This document shows, piece by piece, positions 1-5,634 of a DNA stretch of 7,385 bases. Source of the DNA: Actinosomnolentus pattersoniae (SeqCode) (GTDB lineage: Bacteria; Actinomycetota; UBA4738); NCBI GenBank assembly GCA_013817655.1, contig JACDCJ010000098.1, forward strand, positions 1 to 7,385, written 5' to 3'. The translations under genes were made by a program, and so were the position numbers. How positions within the stretch are numbered: position 1 is the first letter of the stretch; each line of letters opens with the position of its first letter. The notes under the pieces were generated by a model that was not told where the DNA came from, made no database searches, and worked only from the letters and a program-made list of their open reading frames with translations.

Positions 1-347
1 CCGACCGCGACCTGGTCCTTCGGGTGCTCGCCGACCGGAAGGATCCGATGGAGGTGAAGATCGGCGACATCGCCACGACCTCGCCGGTCACGGTCACCCC
101 CGACACGAAGCTCTCCGACGCGCGAAACCTCATGGAGCAGCACAAGATTCGCCGGCTTCCGGTCATGAAGGGCGATCAGCTCGTCGGCATCCTCTCGCTC
201 GGGGACCTTTCGTGGGCGGACGCGAGCACCCGCGAGGTGGGAGAGACGCTTCGCGCCGTGTCGGAGTCCGAGGAGACTCGCTCGATGAACGAGGACGCTG
301 CGCGAGGCACGCCCCAGCGCGTCATGGAGAACCGCGAATCGACCTGA
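1..347 (+). CDS. CBS-domain protein (3' part; start lies before the window)
   Basis: The frame is open from base 3 and gives 114 visible residues up to TGA at 345-347. It begins DRDLVLRVLA, the usual end of the first CBS domain in small two-CBS proteins (TDRDL motif), so the first domain is mostly outside the window. The second CBS domain follows: IGDIATTSPVTVTPDTKL, then IRRLPVM and a G-I-L-S-L-G-D-L strand-helix. The acidic tail (EVGETLRAVSESEE) is also common in stand-alone CBS proteins such as the mycobacterial Hrp1 type. CBS pairs usually sense adenine nucleotides or S-adenosylmethionine, or bind DNA. The ligand here cannot be read from the sequence. GTG at 24 is an internal valine and not the start, because the CBS homology continues upstream of it. 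The gene lies 65 bases before nuoD and need not be functionally linked. Confidence 0.88.
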   Translation, partial: DRDLVLRVLADRKDPMEVKIGDIATTSPVTVTPDTKLSDARNLMEQHKIRRLPVMKGDQLVGILSLGDLSWADASTREVGETLRAVSESEETRSMNEDAARGTPQRVMENREST

Positions 348-398
348 GGGTAGGCGTTCTCGCGACCGGCTGACAGAAGCCCAGCGAGGGTCCTCTGT

Positions 399-404
399 TA
401 GGCT
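399..404 (+). promoter_or_regulatory. Candidate -10 box for leaderless nuoD mRNA
   Basis: TAGGCT matches the actinobacterial TAnnnT -10 pattern and ends 8 bases before the nuoD ATG at 413. Transcription would start at or very near the start codon, giving a leaderless mRNA, which fits the absence of a good Shine-Dalgarno sequence at the usual distance. No convincing -35 hexamer is present; CTGACA at 370-375 is too far upstream (23 bases). The helicase gene at 6941 has the same arrangement, which slightly strengthens the call. Confidence 0.35.
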
Positions 405-412
405 CACCGTCG

Positions 413-1627
413 ATGGACACGCAGCAGGAACGCGCGCTGCTGGCCGCGCAGGAGCGTGCCGCCATTACCTCTGCCAGCGACGCGTGGATGCTGAGGGGTG
501 GGGGCATCGACCTGGTCGTCGAGAGCCCGATCCGCACCGAGGAGATGACCCTCAACATCGGGCCGCAGCACCCGTCCACGCACGGCGTGCTCCGCATCAT
601 CCTGGAGCTCGACGGCGAGATGATCCGATCGGCCGAGCCGGTCATCGGCTACATGCACCGGGGCGCCGAGAAGCTCTCGGAGTATCGAGATCCCCGCCAA
701 GTCCTGGTACTCATGAACCGGCACGACTGGCTGTCGGCGTTCAACAACGAGCTCGGATGGATCATCGCGGTCGAGCGCATGCTGGGCATCGAGGTTCCGG
801 AACGCGCGCAGTGGATCCGCACCATGATGGCCGAGTGGAACCGGATCCTGAACCACCTGATGTTCACTGGTTCCTTTCCGCTCGAGCTCGGCGCGATGAC
901 GCCGATGTTCTACGCGTTCCGCGAGCGCGAGATGGTCCAGGGCATGATGGAGGCCGCCACCGGCGCGCGGATGCACCACTCGTACGTGCGCGTCGGGGGG
1001 CTCAAGGACGACCTGCCGCGCGGCTTCCTGAAGCGTTCGGGAGAGGTTCTGACGTGGGTCCGCAAGAAGCTCCATGACTTCGAGACCCTCATCATGGGCA
1101 ACGAGATCATCCACGCGAGGACGAAGGGCATCGGCGTCCTGTCGCCCGAGGTCGCGAACGCCTACGGCTGCTCGGGACCGGTGCTCCAGGCATCGGGCGT
1201 CCCGATGGACCCGAGGAAGGACGAGCCCTACGAGAAGTACGCGGAAGTCGAGTTCGACATACCCATCGGGTTGAACGGCGACTGCTACGACCGGCTGTGG
1301 GTGCTGGTCCAGCGCATGTGGGAGTCGTGCAAGATCATCGAGCAGTGCATGGACAAGCTGCCGCCGGGCCAGTACATCTCGCCCAAGCTGCCGAAGAAGA
1401 TGAAGATCCCCGAGGGAGAGATCTACGTTCGCACGGAGAACCCGCTGGGGCTGATGGGCTACTACGTCGTTGGCGACGGCGGCGAATGGCCCTACCGGCT
1501 GAAGATGCGGACGGCGTCGTTCGCGAACGTCGCCATGATCCCGGCGCTGCTCCCCGGAACGCTCGTCCCCGACCTCATTGCGATCCTCGGGAGCGTCTTC
1601 TTCGTGGTGGGGGACGTCGATCGGTAG
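413..1627 (+). CDS. nuoD: NADH-quinone oxidoreductase subunit D (complex I 49 kDa subunit)
   Basis: This 404-residue protein, of normal family length, is the quinone-site subunit of respiratory complex I, on the cytoplasmic peripheral arm next to the membrane. Hallmarks are NIGPQHPSTHGVLRI at 48-62, YMHRGAEKL at 80-88, VPERAQWIR at 128-136, LNHLMF at 146-151, ELGAMTPMFYAFRERE at 158-173, GARMHHSYVRVGG at 184-196 and the C-terminal VGDVDR. His57 matches bovine 49 kDa His59 and Thermus Nqo4 His38. At the same fixed offsets the conserved Tyr (bovine 108, Thermus 87) is Trp106 and the Asp (bovine 160, Thermus 139) is Glu158. Arg83 matches bovine Arg85, the NDUFAF7 methylation site. It has no CxxC hydrogenase motifs, as expected for NuoD. 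No other nuo genes lie around it. The next gene starts 6 bases after its stop. I recall actinobacterial second copies (nuoD2) of similar type, but could not verify this. Confidence 0.97.
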   Translation: MDTQQERALLAAQERAAITSASDAWMLRGGGIDLVVESPIRTEEMTLNIGPQHPSTHGVLRIILELDGEMIRSAEPVIGYMHRGAEKLSEYRDPRQVLVLMNRHDWLSAFNNELGWIIAVERMLGIEVPERAQWIRTMMAEWNRILNHLMFTGSFPLELGAMTPMFYAFREREMVQGMMEAATGARMHHSYVRVGGLKDDLPRGFLKRSGEVLTWVRKKLHDFETLIMGNEIIHARTKGIGVLSPEVANAYGCSGPVLQASGVPMDPRKDEPYEKYAEVEFDIPIGLNGDCYDRLWVLVQRMWESCKIIEQCMDKLPPGQYISPKLPKKMKIPEGEIYVRTENPLGLMGYYVVGDGGEWPYRLKMRTASFANVAMIPALLPGTLVPDLIAILGSVFFVVGDVDR

Positions 1628-1633
1628 GCGCGT

Positions 1634-2764
1634 GTGCCGGTCCGCGAACGCGCCTCCGAAGCAAAGCCACCCGCGAGGGACCACGATCCCGATGAAGATG
1701 CGATCCGCTGGTTGCTGGGATCGACCGATCCGTCGATCCGATACCTGACGCGCCGCGACCTCCTCGCGGAGTCCCCGCGGAGCCGGGCCCTCCGAGCCGA
1801 ACGGGAGAAGATCCTCGAAGGACCTCGCGTCCGCGCGCTCCTCGCCGGGCAGCGGGACGACGGCGGGTTCGGCGTCCACCCCTACCGCAAGTGGACCGGC
1901 GCCCACTGGCGCCTGGTCTCGCTCGTCGAACTCGGCGTCCCTGCGGGGCACCCCGCCTGCCTGCTCGCGGCGGAACAGGTGCTGAGGTGGCTCCTACACC
2001 CCAATCACCGCTCGAAGGTAACCGTCATCAAGGGGCTCGCCCGCCGCTGCGCCTCGATCGAGGGGAACGCGCTCGGGGTATGCGCCAGCCTGGGGATGTC
2101 CGGCGATCCCCGCGTCCGGGAGCTCGCCTCGTCCCTCGTCGAGTGGCAGTGGCCCGACGGGGGGTGGAACTGCGACATCCTGGAGGACGCGAGTCATTCC
2201 TCGTTCCACGAGACCCTTCGGACCACCTGGGGGCTCGCCGCCTACGCGCGTTCCTCCGGGGACGCGGACGCCCTGGCCTGCGCGCGCCGAGCGGCCGAGT
2301 TCTTCCTTCGCCACCGGCTCTTCCGCTCAGAGCGTACGGGCGGGGTCGCGGACCGGAAGTGGCTGCGGCTTCGCTACCCTCCGTACTGGCACTACGACGT
2401 CCTGCAGGCTTGCAGTGTGCTCGCCGAGGTCGTCGGGCTCTCCGATCCTCGGGTCGCCGACGCTCTCGACATCGTGGAGTCCAAGCGGCTTCGGGAGGGC
2501 ACCTGGCGCGTCGAAGGTTGCTGGTGGGAACGTCGCGGCACCGGGCGGCTCCAGGAGGTCGTGGCCTGGGGCCGCCAGGGCCAGAACGAAATGGTCACGC
2601 TCAACGCGCTTCGGGTCCTTCGCGCGGCCGGCCGGGTGTCGATCCCGGCACGCGTGGGGACGGAACAGTCGGCCGGACCGATGTCGGGGCCGCGTCCACG
2701 CCCACGCCCACGTCCACGCCCACACACATCACCCGCAGCCCCCCGAGGCCGCTCACGTCGATGA
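1634..2764 (+). CDS. Squalene-cyclase/prenyltransferase-like alpha-toroid protein, function unknown
   Basis: The protein has 376 residues from GTG at 1634, with GGTAGG at 1623-1628 as a weak ribosome binding site overlapping the nuoD stop. Toroid-type repeats, each a helix pair ending in a G-rich turn, are visible: QRDDGGFG at 73-80 followed by WTGAHWRLVSLVELG, QWPDGGWNCD at 172-181 followed by HETLRTTWGLAAY, and EGTWRVE at 288-294. Conserved homology starts near AIRWLLGSTDPSIRY (residue 23) and ends near LNALRVLRAAGR (about 334). The DxDD acid motif of squalene cyclases is absent and there is no prenyltransferase zinc site I can recognise, so enzyme activity is doubtful. There is no signal peptide. 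The last ~40 residues are low complexity, with a Pro-Arg run encoded by a hexamer repeat, and overlap midA on the other strand. The short gap suggests cotranscription with nuoD. Relatives are often annotated only as prenyltransferase-repeat proteins. Confidence 0.75.
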   Translation: MPVRERASEAKPPARDHDPDEDAIRWLLGSTDPSIRYLTRRDLLAESPRSRALRAEREKILEGPRVRALLAGQRDDGGFGVHPYRKWTGAHWRLVSLVELGVPAGHPACLLAAEQVLRWLLHPNHRSKVTVIKGLARRCASIEGNALGVCASLGMSGDPRVRELASSLVEWQWPDGGWNCDILEDASHSSFHETLRTTWGLAAYARSSGDADALACARRAAEFFLRHRLFRSERTGGVADRKWLRLRYPPYWHYDVLQACSVLAEVVGLSDPRVADALDIVESKRLREGTWRVEGCWWERRGTGRLQEVVAWGRQGQNEMVTLNALRVLRAAGRVSIPARVGTEQSAGPMSGPRPRPRPRPRPHTSPAAPRGRSRR

Positions 2765-3782
2765 GCTGCGCCGCCCGGCTGCGCTCCGAATAGGCCCGGA
2801 TCGAATCGACGCCTCGACGGTTCGCGGTCGCCTCGAACTGTCTCTGGCGCGCCGCCTCGTCCCATTCGCGCAAGCCCAGGGAGAGCAGCGCCTCCCGCTG
2901 GAGGACCGGTCCCCACGCGGTGACTCCCGGGCGATCGGCGGCCCGCAGTAGGGCGTCGAAGTCCACCGCCGCAGTGATGTCCCGCGACCCCGGCTGCGCG
3001 AGGACGTCCGCCTCGATCCGGTGCCGGCGATAGCCGTGGACTGGCCCCGCCCAGCCGGGTGTGGGGGACGAGTAGTCCGCGAGCCAGATGTAGCCGCGCT
3101 GCAGCAGCGAGATCGCGCGTTCGAGGAAGTCAGGCGCAGCGAGGCTCACGGCGCCCTCCGCGTTGGCGGGGAGGCGCTGTGTGGCCGGGCCTAGCCGCTC
3201 ATCGGAGAGCGGTCCTGCCACGAACGCGAACGAGGATCCTTTCGCCGTCACGAGCAGCTCGACCGGTCCTCGTTCCGTTCGGCGAACCATGTGGAAGGGC
3301 AGGTTGTCGAGCAGCTCGTTGGCGAGGACGCAGCCGGTAAGACCGGGAGGCAGCTCTTCGATGACCGTCGCCGTCCGTAGGCCGAGCGTCGCGAGGGCAT
3401 GCCGGCCGGGGGCCATACGCTCGACTGCCGTGTAGCGGGTCGCGCGACGCATGTCGTCGGAGAGCGCTCCCAACAGTGTGGATGCCAGCGACCCGTCCCC
3501 CGCCCCCACCTCGACCACGTCGAACGGGTCGGGCCGACCCAGGAGCTCCCAGAACTCCTCGACCTGCCGGGCGAGGAGCGCCCCGAAGGCGTCAGAGACG
3601 TGCGGGCTCGTGACGAAGTGCCCCCGCTCGCCCACGGGGTTGCCGACGTAGAAACCCTCCTCGGGGTCGTAGAGGGCGGCCTCCATGAACGTGGCGAACG
3701 TGATCGGTCCGTCGCGGCCGATTCGCCTGCGCAAGCGGTCCGCGAGCGCAGTGTCCGCCGAGCCCTCCGCCTCTGCGATCAT
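2601..3782 (-). CDS. midA: MidA/NDUFAF7-family SAM-dependent methyltransferase
   Basis: The protein has 393 residues from ATG at 3782-3780. The frame stays open further upstream to 3938, but that part has no family homology and lies inside the divergent gene. Family signatures are ITFATFMEAALYDPEEGFY at 27-45, FVTSPHVSDAFG at 57-67, SAM-binding motif I VVEVGAGDGSL at 89-99, LANELLDNLPFHMV at 153-166 and DITAAVDFDALL at 268-279. Eukaryotic members assist complex I assembly; human NDUFAF7 symmetrically dimethylates an arginine of NDUFS2, the NuoD homologue. Here nuoD is encoded about 1 kb away, so NuoD is a reasonable substrate by inference. Homology stops near GLGGLRVMCV (about 354). The remaining ~40 residues run through a hexamer repeat (VGVDVGVGVD) and antisense to the toroid gene, and look like read-through. 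No clear ribosome binding site precedes the start; TTG at 3734 (residue 17) is an alternative. Confidence 0.9.
   Translation of the reverse strand: MIAEAEGSADTALADRLRRRIGRDGPITFATFMEAALYDPEEGFYVGNPVGERGHFVTSPHVSDAFGALLARQVEEFWELLGRPDPFDVVEVGAGDGSLASTLLGALSDDMRRATRYTAVERMAPGRHALATLGLRTATVIEELPPGLTGCVLANELLDNLPFHMVRRTERGPVELLVTAKGSSFAFVAGPLSDERLGPATQRLPANAEGAVSLAAPDFLERAISLLQRGYIWLADYSSPTPGWAGPVHGYRRHRIEADVLAQPGSRDITAAVDFDALLRAADRPGVTAWGPVLQREALLSLGLREWDEAARQRQFEATANRRGVDSIRAYSERSRAAQLIDVSGLGGLRVMCVGVDVGVGVDAAPTSVRPTVPSPRVPGSTPGRPREGPEAR
2693..2722. repeat. Hexamer tandem repeat CG(T/C)CCA x5 inside a convergent gene overlap
   Basis: Five consecutive units read CGTCCA, CGCCCA, CGCCCA, CGTCCA, CGCCCA, followed by a degenerate CACACA at 2723-2728. 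In the plus-strand toroid gene they encode (Arg-Pro)5. In the minus-strand midA frame they encode the VGVDVGVGVD run. Because the unit is six bases, gain or loss of copies keeps both frames open. The repeat lies where the conserved part of both proteins has ended. Confidence 0.9.
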
Positions 3783-3788
3783 TCGGGC

Positions 3789-4595
3789 ATGCCGGACCCC
3801 GTCCGCGTCGTCCCCATCGTGGCGCCGAACCCCGGACCGTTCACGCTCGAGGGAACGAACACCTGGATCGTGGGGGAGAATCCCGCGCTCGTCATCGATC
3901 CCGGGCCCGCGCTCGAGTCGCACGTCAAGGCCGTCCACGCAAGGGCGGGTCGCATCGAGGCGATCCTACTGACGCATCATCACGCGGACCACGACTTCGC
4001 CGCGCGGGCGCTCTCGGAAGCGTCCGGGGCGCTTGTCCTCGCGTTCGATCCGCGGAACGGTGAGAGGCGACTCCAGGACGGAAGCTCGGTCACCGCTGGA
4101 AGCGTTCGCCTCATCGCCGTCCACACGCCCGGGCACACGAACGACCACGCGGCCTTCCTGGAGCCGGAGTCGCGAGCGCTCTTCACGGGGGACGCCGTGC
4201 TGGGGCGGGGCACGAGCGTGATCGATCCGCCGGAGGGGGACCTGGAGCTCTACGTCCGGTCGTTGCGGCGAATGCTGGCCCTCGAGCCGGAGGCGCTCCA
4301 CCCCGGTCACGGCCCGGTCGTACCGGACGCCCGGGCCAAGCTTCTCGAGTATCTCGCGCACAGGGAGCTTCGCGAGCGCCAGGTCCTGGCCGCGCTGGAG
4401 GAGGGCCCTCAGAGCACGGAGGCGCTCGTCCGGAGGATCTACCGCGATTACCCCAAGGACCTCCATGCCGCGGCCGGCCGGACGGTCCTGGCCCACCTCC
4501 TCAAGCTGGCCAACGACGGCCGGGTCGCACGCGAGGGCGCCGAGCCCGAGGCCCGGTTCGTTCTGCTTCACCAGAGGGCCACCACCGAGGGCTGA
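3789..4595 (+). CDS. LACTB2-like metallo-beta-lactamase-fold hydrolase with C-terminal winged helix
   Basis: The protein has 268 residues and is cytoplasmic, with no signal peptide. The N-terminal strand APNPGPFTLEGTNTWIVG (12-29) is typical of the LACTB2 branch. The two-metal site is complete: T-H-x-H-x-D-H with His63, His65, Asp67 and His68; His116 in HTPGHT; Asp135 in FTGD; His174 in HPGHG. Residues from about 190 to 262, including TEALVRRIYRDYP and the helix TVLAHLLKLANDGRV, match the winged-helix domain found after the catalytic domain in this branch. Human LACTB2 is an endoribonuclease; bacterial relatives are mostly uncharacterised and may act on nucleic acid or thioesters. ATG at 3789 is chosen because homology begins within about five residues of it; the longer upstream frame is antisense to midA. 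It has no clear Shine-Dalgarno sequence. The 3' end overlaps the crp-like gene by 28 bases. Confidence 0.9.
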   Translation: MPDPVRVVPIVAPNPGPFTLEGTNTWIVGENPALVIDPGPALESHVKAVHARAGRIEAILLTHHHADHDFAARALSEASGALVLAFDPRNGERRLQDGSSVTAGSVRLIAVHTPGHTNDHAAFLEPESRALFTGDAVLGRGTSVIDPPEGDLELYVRSLRRMLALEPEALHPGHGPVVPDARAKLLEYLAHRELRERQVLAALEEGPQSTEALVRRIYRDYPKDLHAAAGRTVLAHLLKLANDGRVAREGAEPEARFVLLHQRATTEG

Positions 4596-5188
4596 TCCCT
4601 TCGTTGCAGCGGCAGGACGTACCTTCCCGCTCGTCGGCCGACGTGGCCCCGCCCCTGAAGGTCGGAGAGCGCCCGGTTGACGCTTTCGCGGGTGGCGCCG
4701 ATGAGCGATGCGAGGAGCTCCTGGCTGAGGGGGAGGTCAACCAGAACGCCGCCAGGCACCTCCCGGCCGTGCCCCTCGGCGAGCTCGATCAACATCGATA
4801 GAAGGCGCTCGCGAACCGGGAGCGTCTGCATTCGAGCGACGTGCCGTTGCAGCGATCGGACGCGCGCCGCAAGCGCCGACCGAACGTGGCCAGCCACGTC
4901 CTGAGAGCGGGCCATGGCCATCCGAAGATCCGCTGTGGAAATGGATAGCACCCGGGCGTCCACGAGCGCCCGCGCCTCGGCCGACCCATCCGGGCGGCCG
5001 GCCGGTTCGTCTTCGAACGCCTCCGCACCGAGCAGATCCCCTGCCCCGAGCACCTGGATAGTGGCGCGCGTGCCGGATCTCGCCGTCACCGACACCGACA
5101 CGGCGCCCGACTCGATTAGGTGCACAACCGCGCCGACCGGTTCGCCTTCGCGACAAAGGAGCCGGCCAGCCTCGACGGTCAGAGCCAC
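4568..5188 (-). CDS. Crp/Fnr-family transcriptional regulator
   Basis: The protein has 206 residues from GTG at 5188-5186. The N-terminal cyclic-nucleotide-type beta barrel starts at VEAGRLLCREGEPVGAVVHLIESG (about 5-28) and continues through VLGAGDLLGAEAF. The long dimer helix is near 100-122. The winged helix at 123-193 contains LPLSQELLASLIGATRESV and then NRALSDLQGRGHV. In the recognition helix Arg167, Glu168 and Arg172 correspond to E. coli CRP Arg180, Glu181 and Arg185, so a TGTGA-like half-site is expected. The phosphate-binding loop is not the clear GE-x-R-x-SA form, so binding of cAMP is uncertain. There is no Fnr-type cysteine cluster. The frame is open upstream, and a strong GAGGGAGGTG precedes an in-frame ACG at 5269-5267. 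That start would give 233 residues, closer to mycobacterial and corynebacterial Crp/GlxR lengths. No adjacent target operon is certain. Confidence 0.9.
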   Translation of the reverse strand: MALTVEAGRLLCREGEPVGAVVHLIESGAVSVSVTARSGTRATIQVLGAGDLLGAEAFEDEPAGRPDGSAEARALVDARVLSISTADLRMAMARSQDVAGHVRSALAARVRSLQRHVARMQTLPVRERLLSMLIELAEGHGREVPGGVLVDLPLSQELLASLIGATRESVNRALSDLQGRGHVGRRAGRYVLPLQRRDQPSVVALW

Positions 5189-5273
5189 GGAACCGGGAAC
5201 GTCCCGAAGGTGGACGCGGGGCAGCGTCAGGGGCTGGAGGGGGAGAGAGGCCCGGGCCGCAAGGCTCGTGGAG

Positions 5274-5283
5274 CACCTCCCTC
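5274..5283 (-). promoter_or_regulatory. Strong Shine-Dalgarno sequence that may decide the crp-like gene start
   Basis: On the minus strand this reads GAGGGAGGTG, the best ribosome binding site in the window. It lies 86 bases upstream of the annotated GTG start, which itself has no recognisable ribosome binding site. The GGAGG core is followed after 6 bases by ACG (5269-5267), in frame with the regulator and with no stop codon between. No ATG, GTG or TTG in that frame lies between this site and GTG 5188. Confidence 0.45.
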
Positions 5284-5295
5284 GGGGGGGATTTC

Positions 5296-5301
5296 AGTGT
5301 A
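5296..5301 (-). promoter_or_regulatory. Candidate -10 box for the crp-like gene
   Basis: The minus strand reads TACACT, a match to TAnnnT, about 13 bases upstream of the strong Shine-Dalgarno sequence. Transcription would begin near 5289. No -35 hexamer is recognisable 16-18 bases upstream. The position would fit a start codon near 5269 better than one at 5188. Confidence 0.3.
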
Positions 5302-5330
5302 ACGCCGAGTCCGACACCGGGTCCTCGTGA

Positions 5331-5537
5331 GGGTCCGGCGGACGCACGCTGCGGACACTGTCGTTCGCGACCGGAACGAGCATCAACGATCTCGCCCTGC
5401 GGGCCCTGGGAGATTTCCTCGCCGAGAAGGGCCACCGGGAAGCGGTGAAGTCCTTCTTGGGCAAGGCTCAGGAGCAGTATCGAGTCGCCTTGGACAAGTT
5501 GCGAGACCTTGATAGCGAGGACGAGTCAGCAGAGTAG
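5331..5537 (+). pseudogene. Ribbon-helix-helix-like short reading frame without a normal start
   Basis: Between TGA at 5328-5330 and TAG at 5535-5537 the frame encodes 68 residues. Its middle, TGTSINDLALRALGDFLAEKG, looks like the turn and second helix of a MetJ/Arc-type ribbon-helix-helix protein such as an antitoxin. It is followed by a charged helix, EAVKSFLGKAQEQYRVALDK, and an acidic end. The first strand, which contacts DNA in this fold, is missing in frame. There is no ATG or TTG in a useful place; the only in-frame GTG, at 5445, would leave 30 residues. CTG at 5349 with GGCGGA six bases upstream is a conceivable start. I call it a probable remnant, or a real gene with a non-standard start or a sequencing frameshift. 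No toxin gene lies next to it. Confidence 0.4.
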
Positions 5538-5558
5538 CCCCTTCGGGTGTCCCACGCC

Positions 5559-5567
5559 TGCTACCTT
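5559..5567 (+). promoter_or_regulatory. Candidate extended -10 promoter element for the dehI-like operon
   Basis: TGCTACCTT combines a TGn extension with TAnnnT. It would start transcription near 5574 and leave a leader of about 57 bases before ATG 5631. It lies inside the longer frame that could start at GTG 5547, which argues for the ATG at 5631. No good -35 hexamer is visible. Confidence 0.35.
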
Positions 5568-5610
5568 GGGGTCTTTCCCTCTCGGGAGACGTCTGCCGGC
5601 AAACCGGGCC

Positions 5611-5634
5611 GAGGAGACCGATGTGACCGTATGA
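5611..5634 (+). promoter_or_regulatory. Ribosome binding site and three-codon leader ORF overlapping the dehI-like start
   Basis: GAGGAG at 5611-5616 is 14 bases from ATG 5631, which is far. It is 6 bases from GTG 5623, which opens a three-codon frame (GTG ACC GTA) closed by TGA at 5632-5634, overlapping ATG 5631 as ATGA. It is also 4 bases from ATG 5621, which is followed at once by TGA. The layout could permit termination-reinitiation onto the main gene; this is inference. Confidence 0.35.

Noticed and set aside
404..1951. 515-codon open frame on the minus strand, antisense to nuoD
   Set aside because: Long antisense frames are usual at this GC content. The translation is Arg/Asp/His-rich with no family motif, while the plus strand encodes a clear NuoD.
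2694..2728. CRISPR-like repeat at the toroid/midA junction
   Set aside because: The units are six bases and contiguous, with no spacers; it is a simple tandem repeat.
3399..3788. 130-codon upstream extension of the LACTB2-like gene
   Set aside because: It lies antisense to conserved midA sequence and shows no homology. The family start matches ATG 3789.
3783..3938. 52-codon upstream extension of midA
   Set aside because: It is antisense to the hydrolase gene's conserved N-terminus and has no family similarity.
5297..5317. GTGT-N13-ACAC as a Crp autoregulatory site
   Set aside because: The arms are only 4 bases and the spacing does not fit the CRP/GlxR consensus.
4737..5435. 232-codon minus-strand frame across the crp-like gene and the intergenic region
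   Set aside because: It is rich in Arg, Gly and Pro with no motif, and overlaps the Crp-type coding region in another frame. It is a shadow.
5538..5548. CCCC-TTC-GGG hairpin after the ribbon-helix-helix-like frame as a terminator
   Set aside because: The UUCG-type loop is closed by only about two base pairs and has no following T run.
5547..5630. GTG 5547 as start of the dehI-like gene
   Set aside because: It has no ribosome binding site, the extra 28 residues show no homology, and a candidate promoter lies within it.
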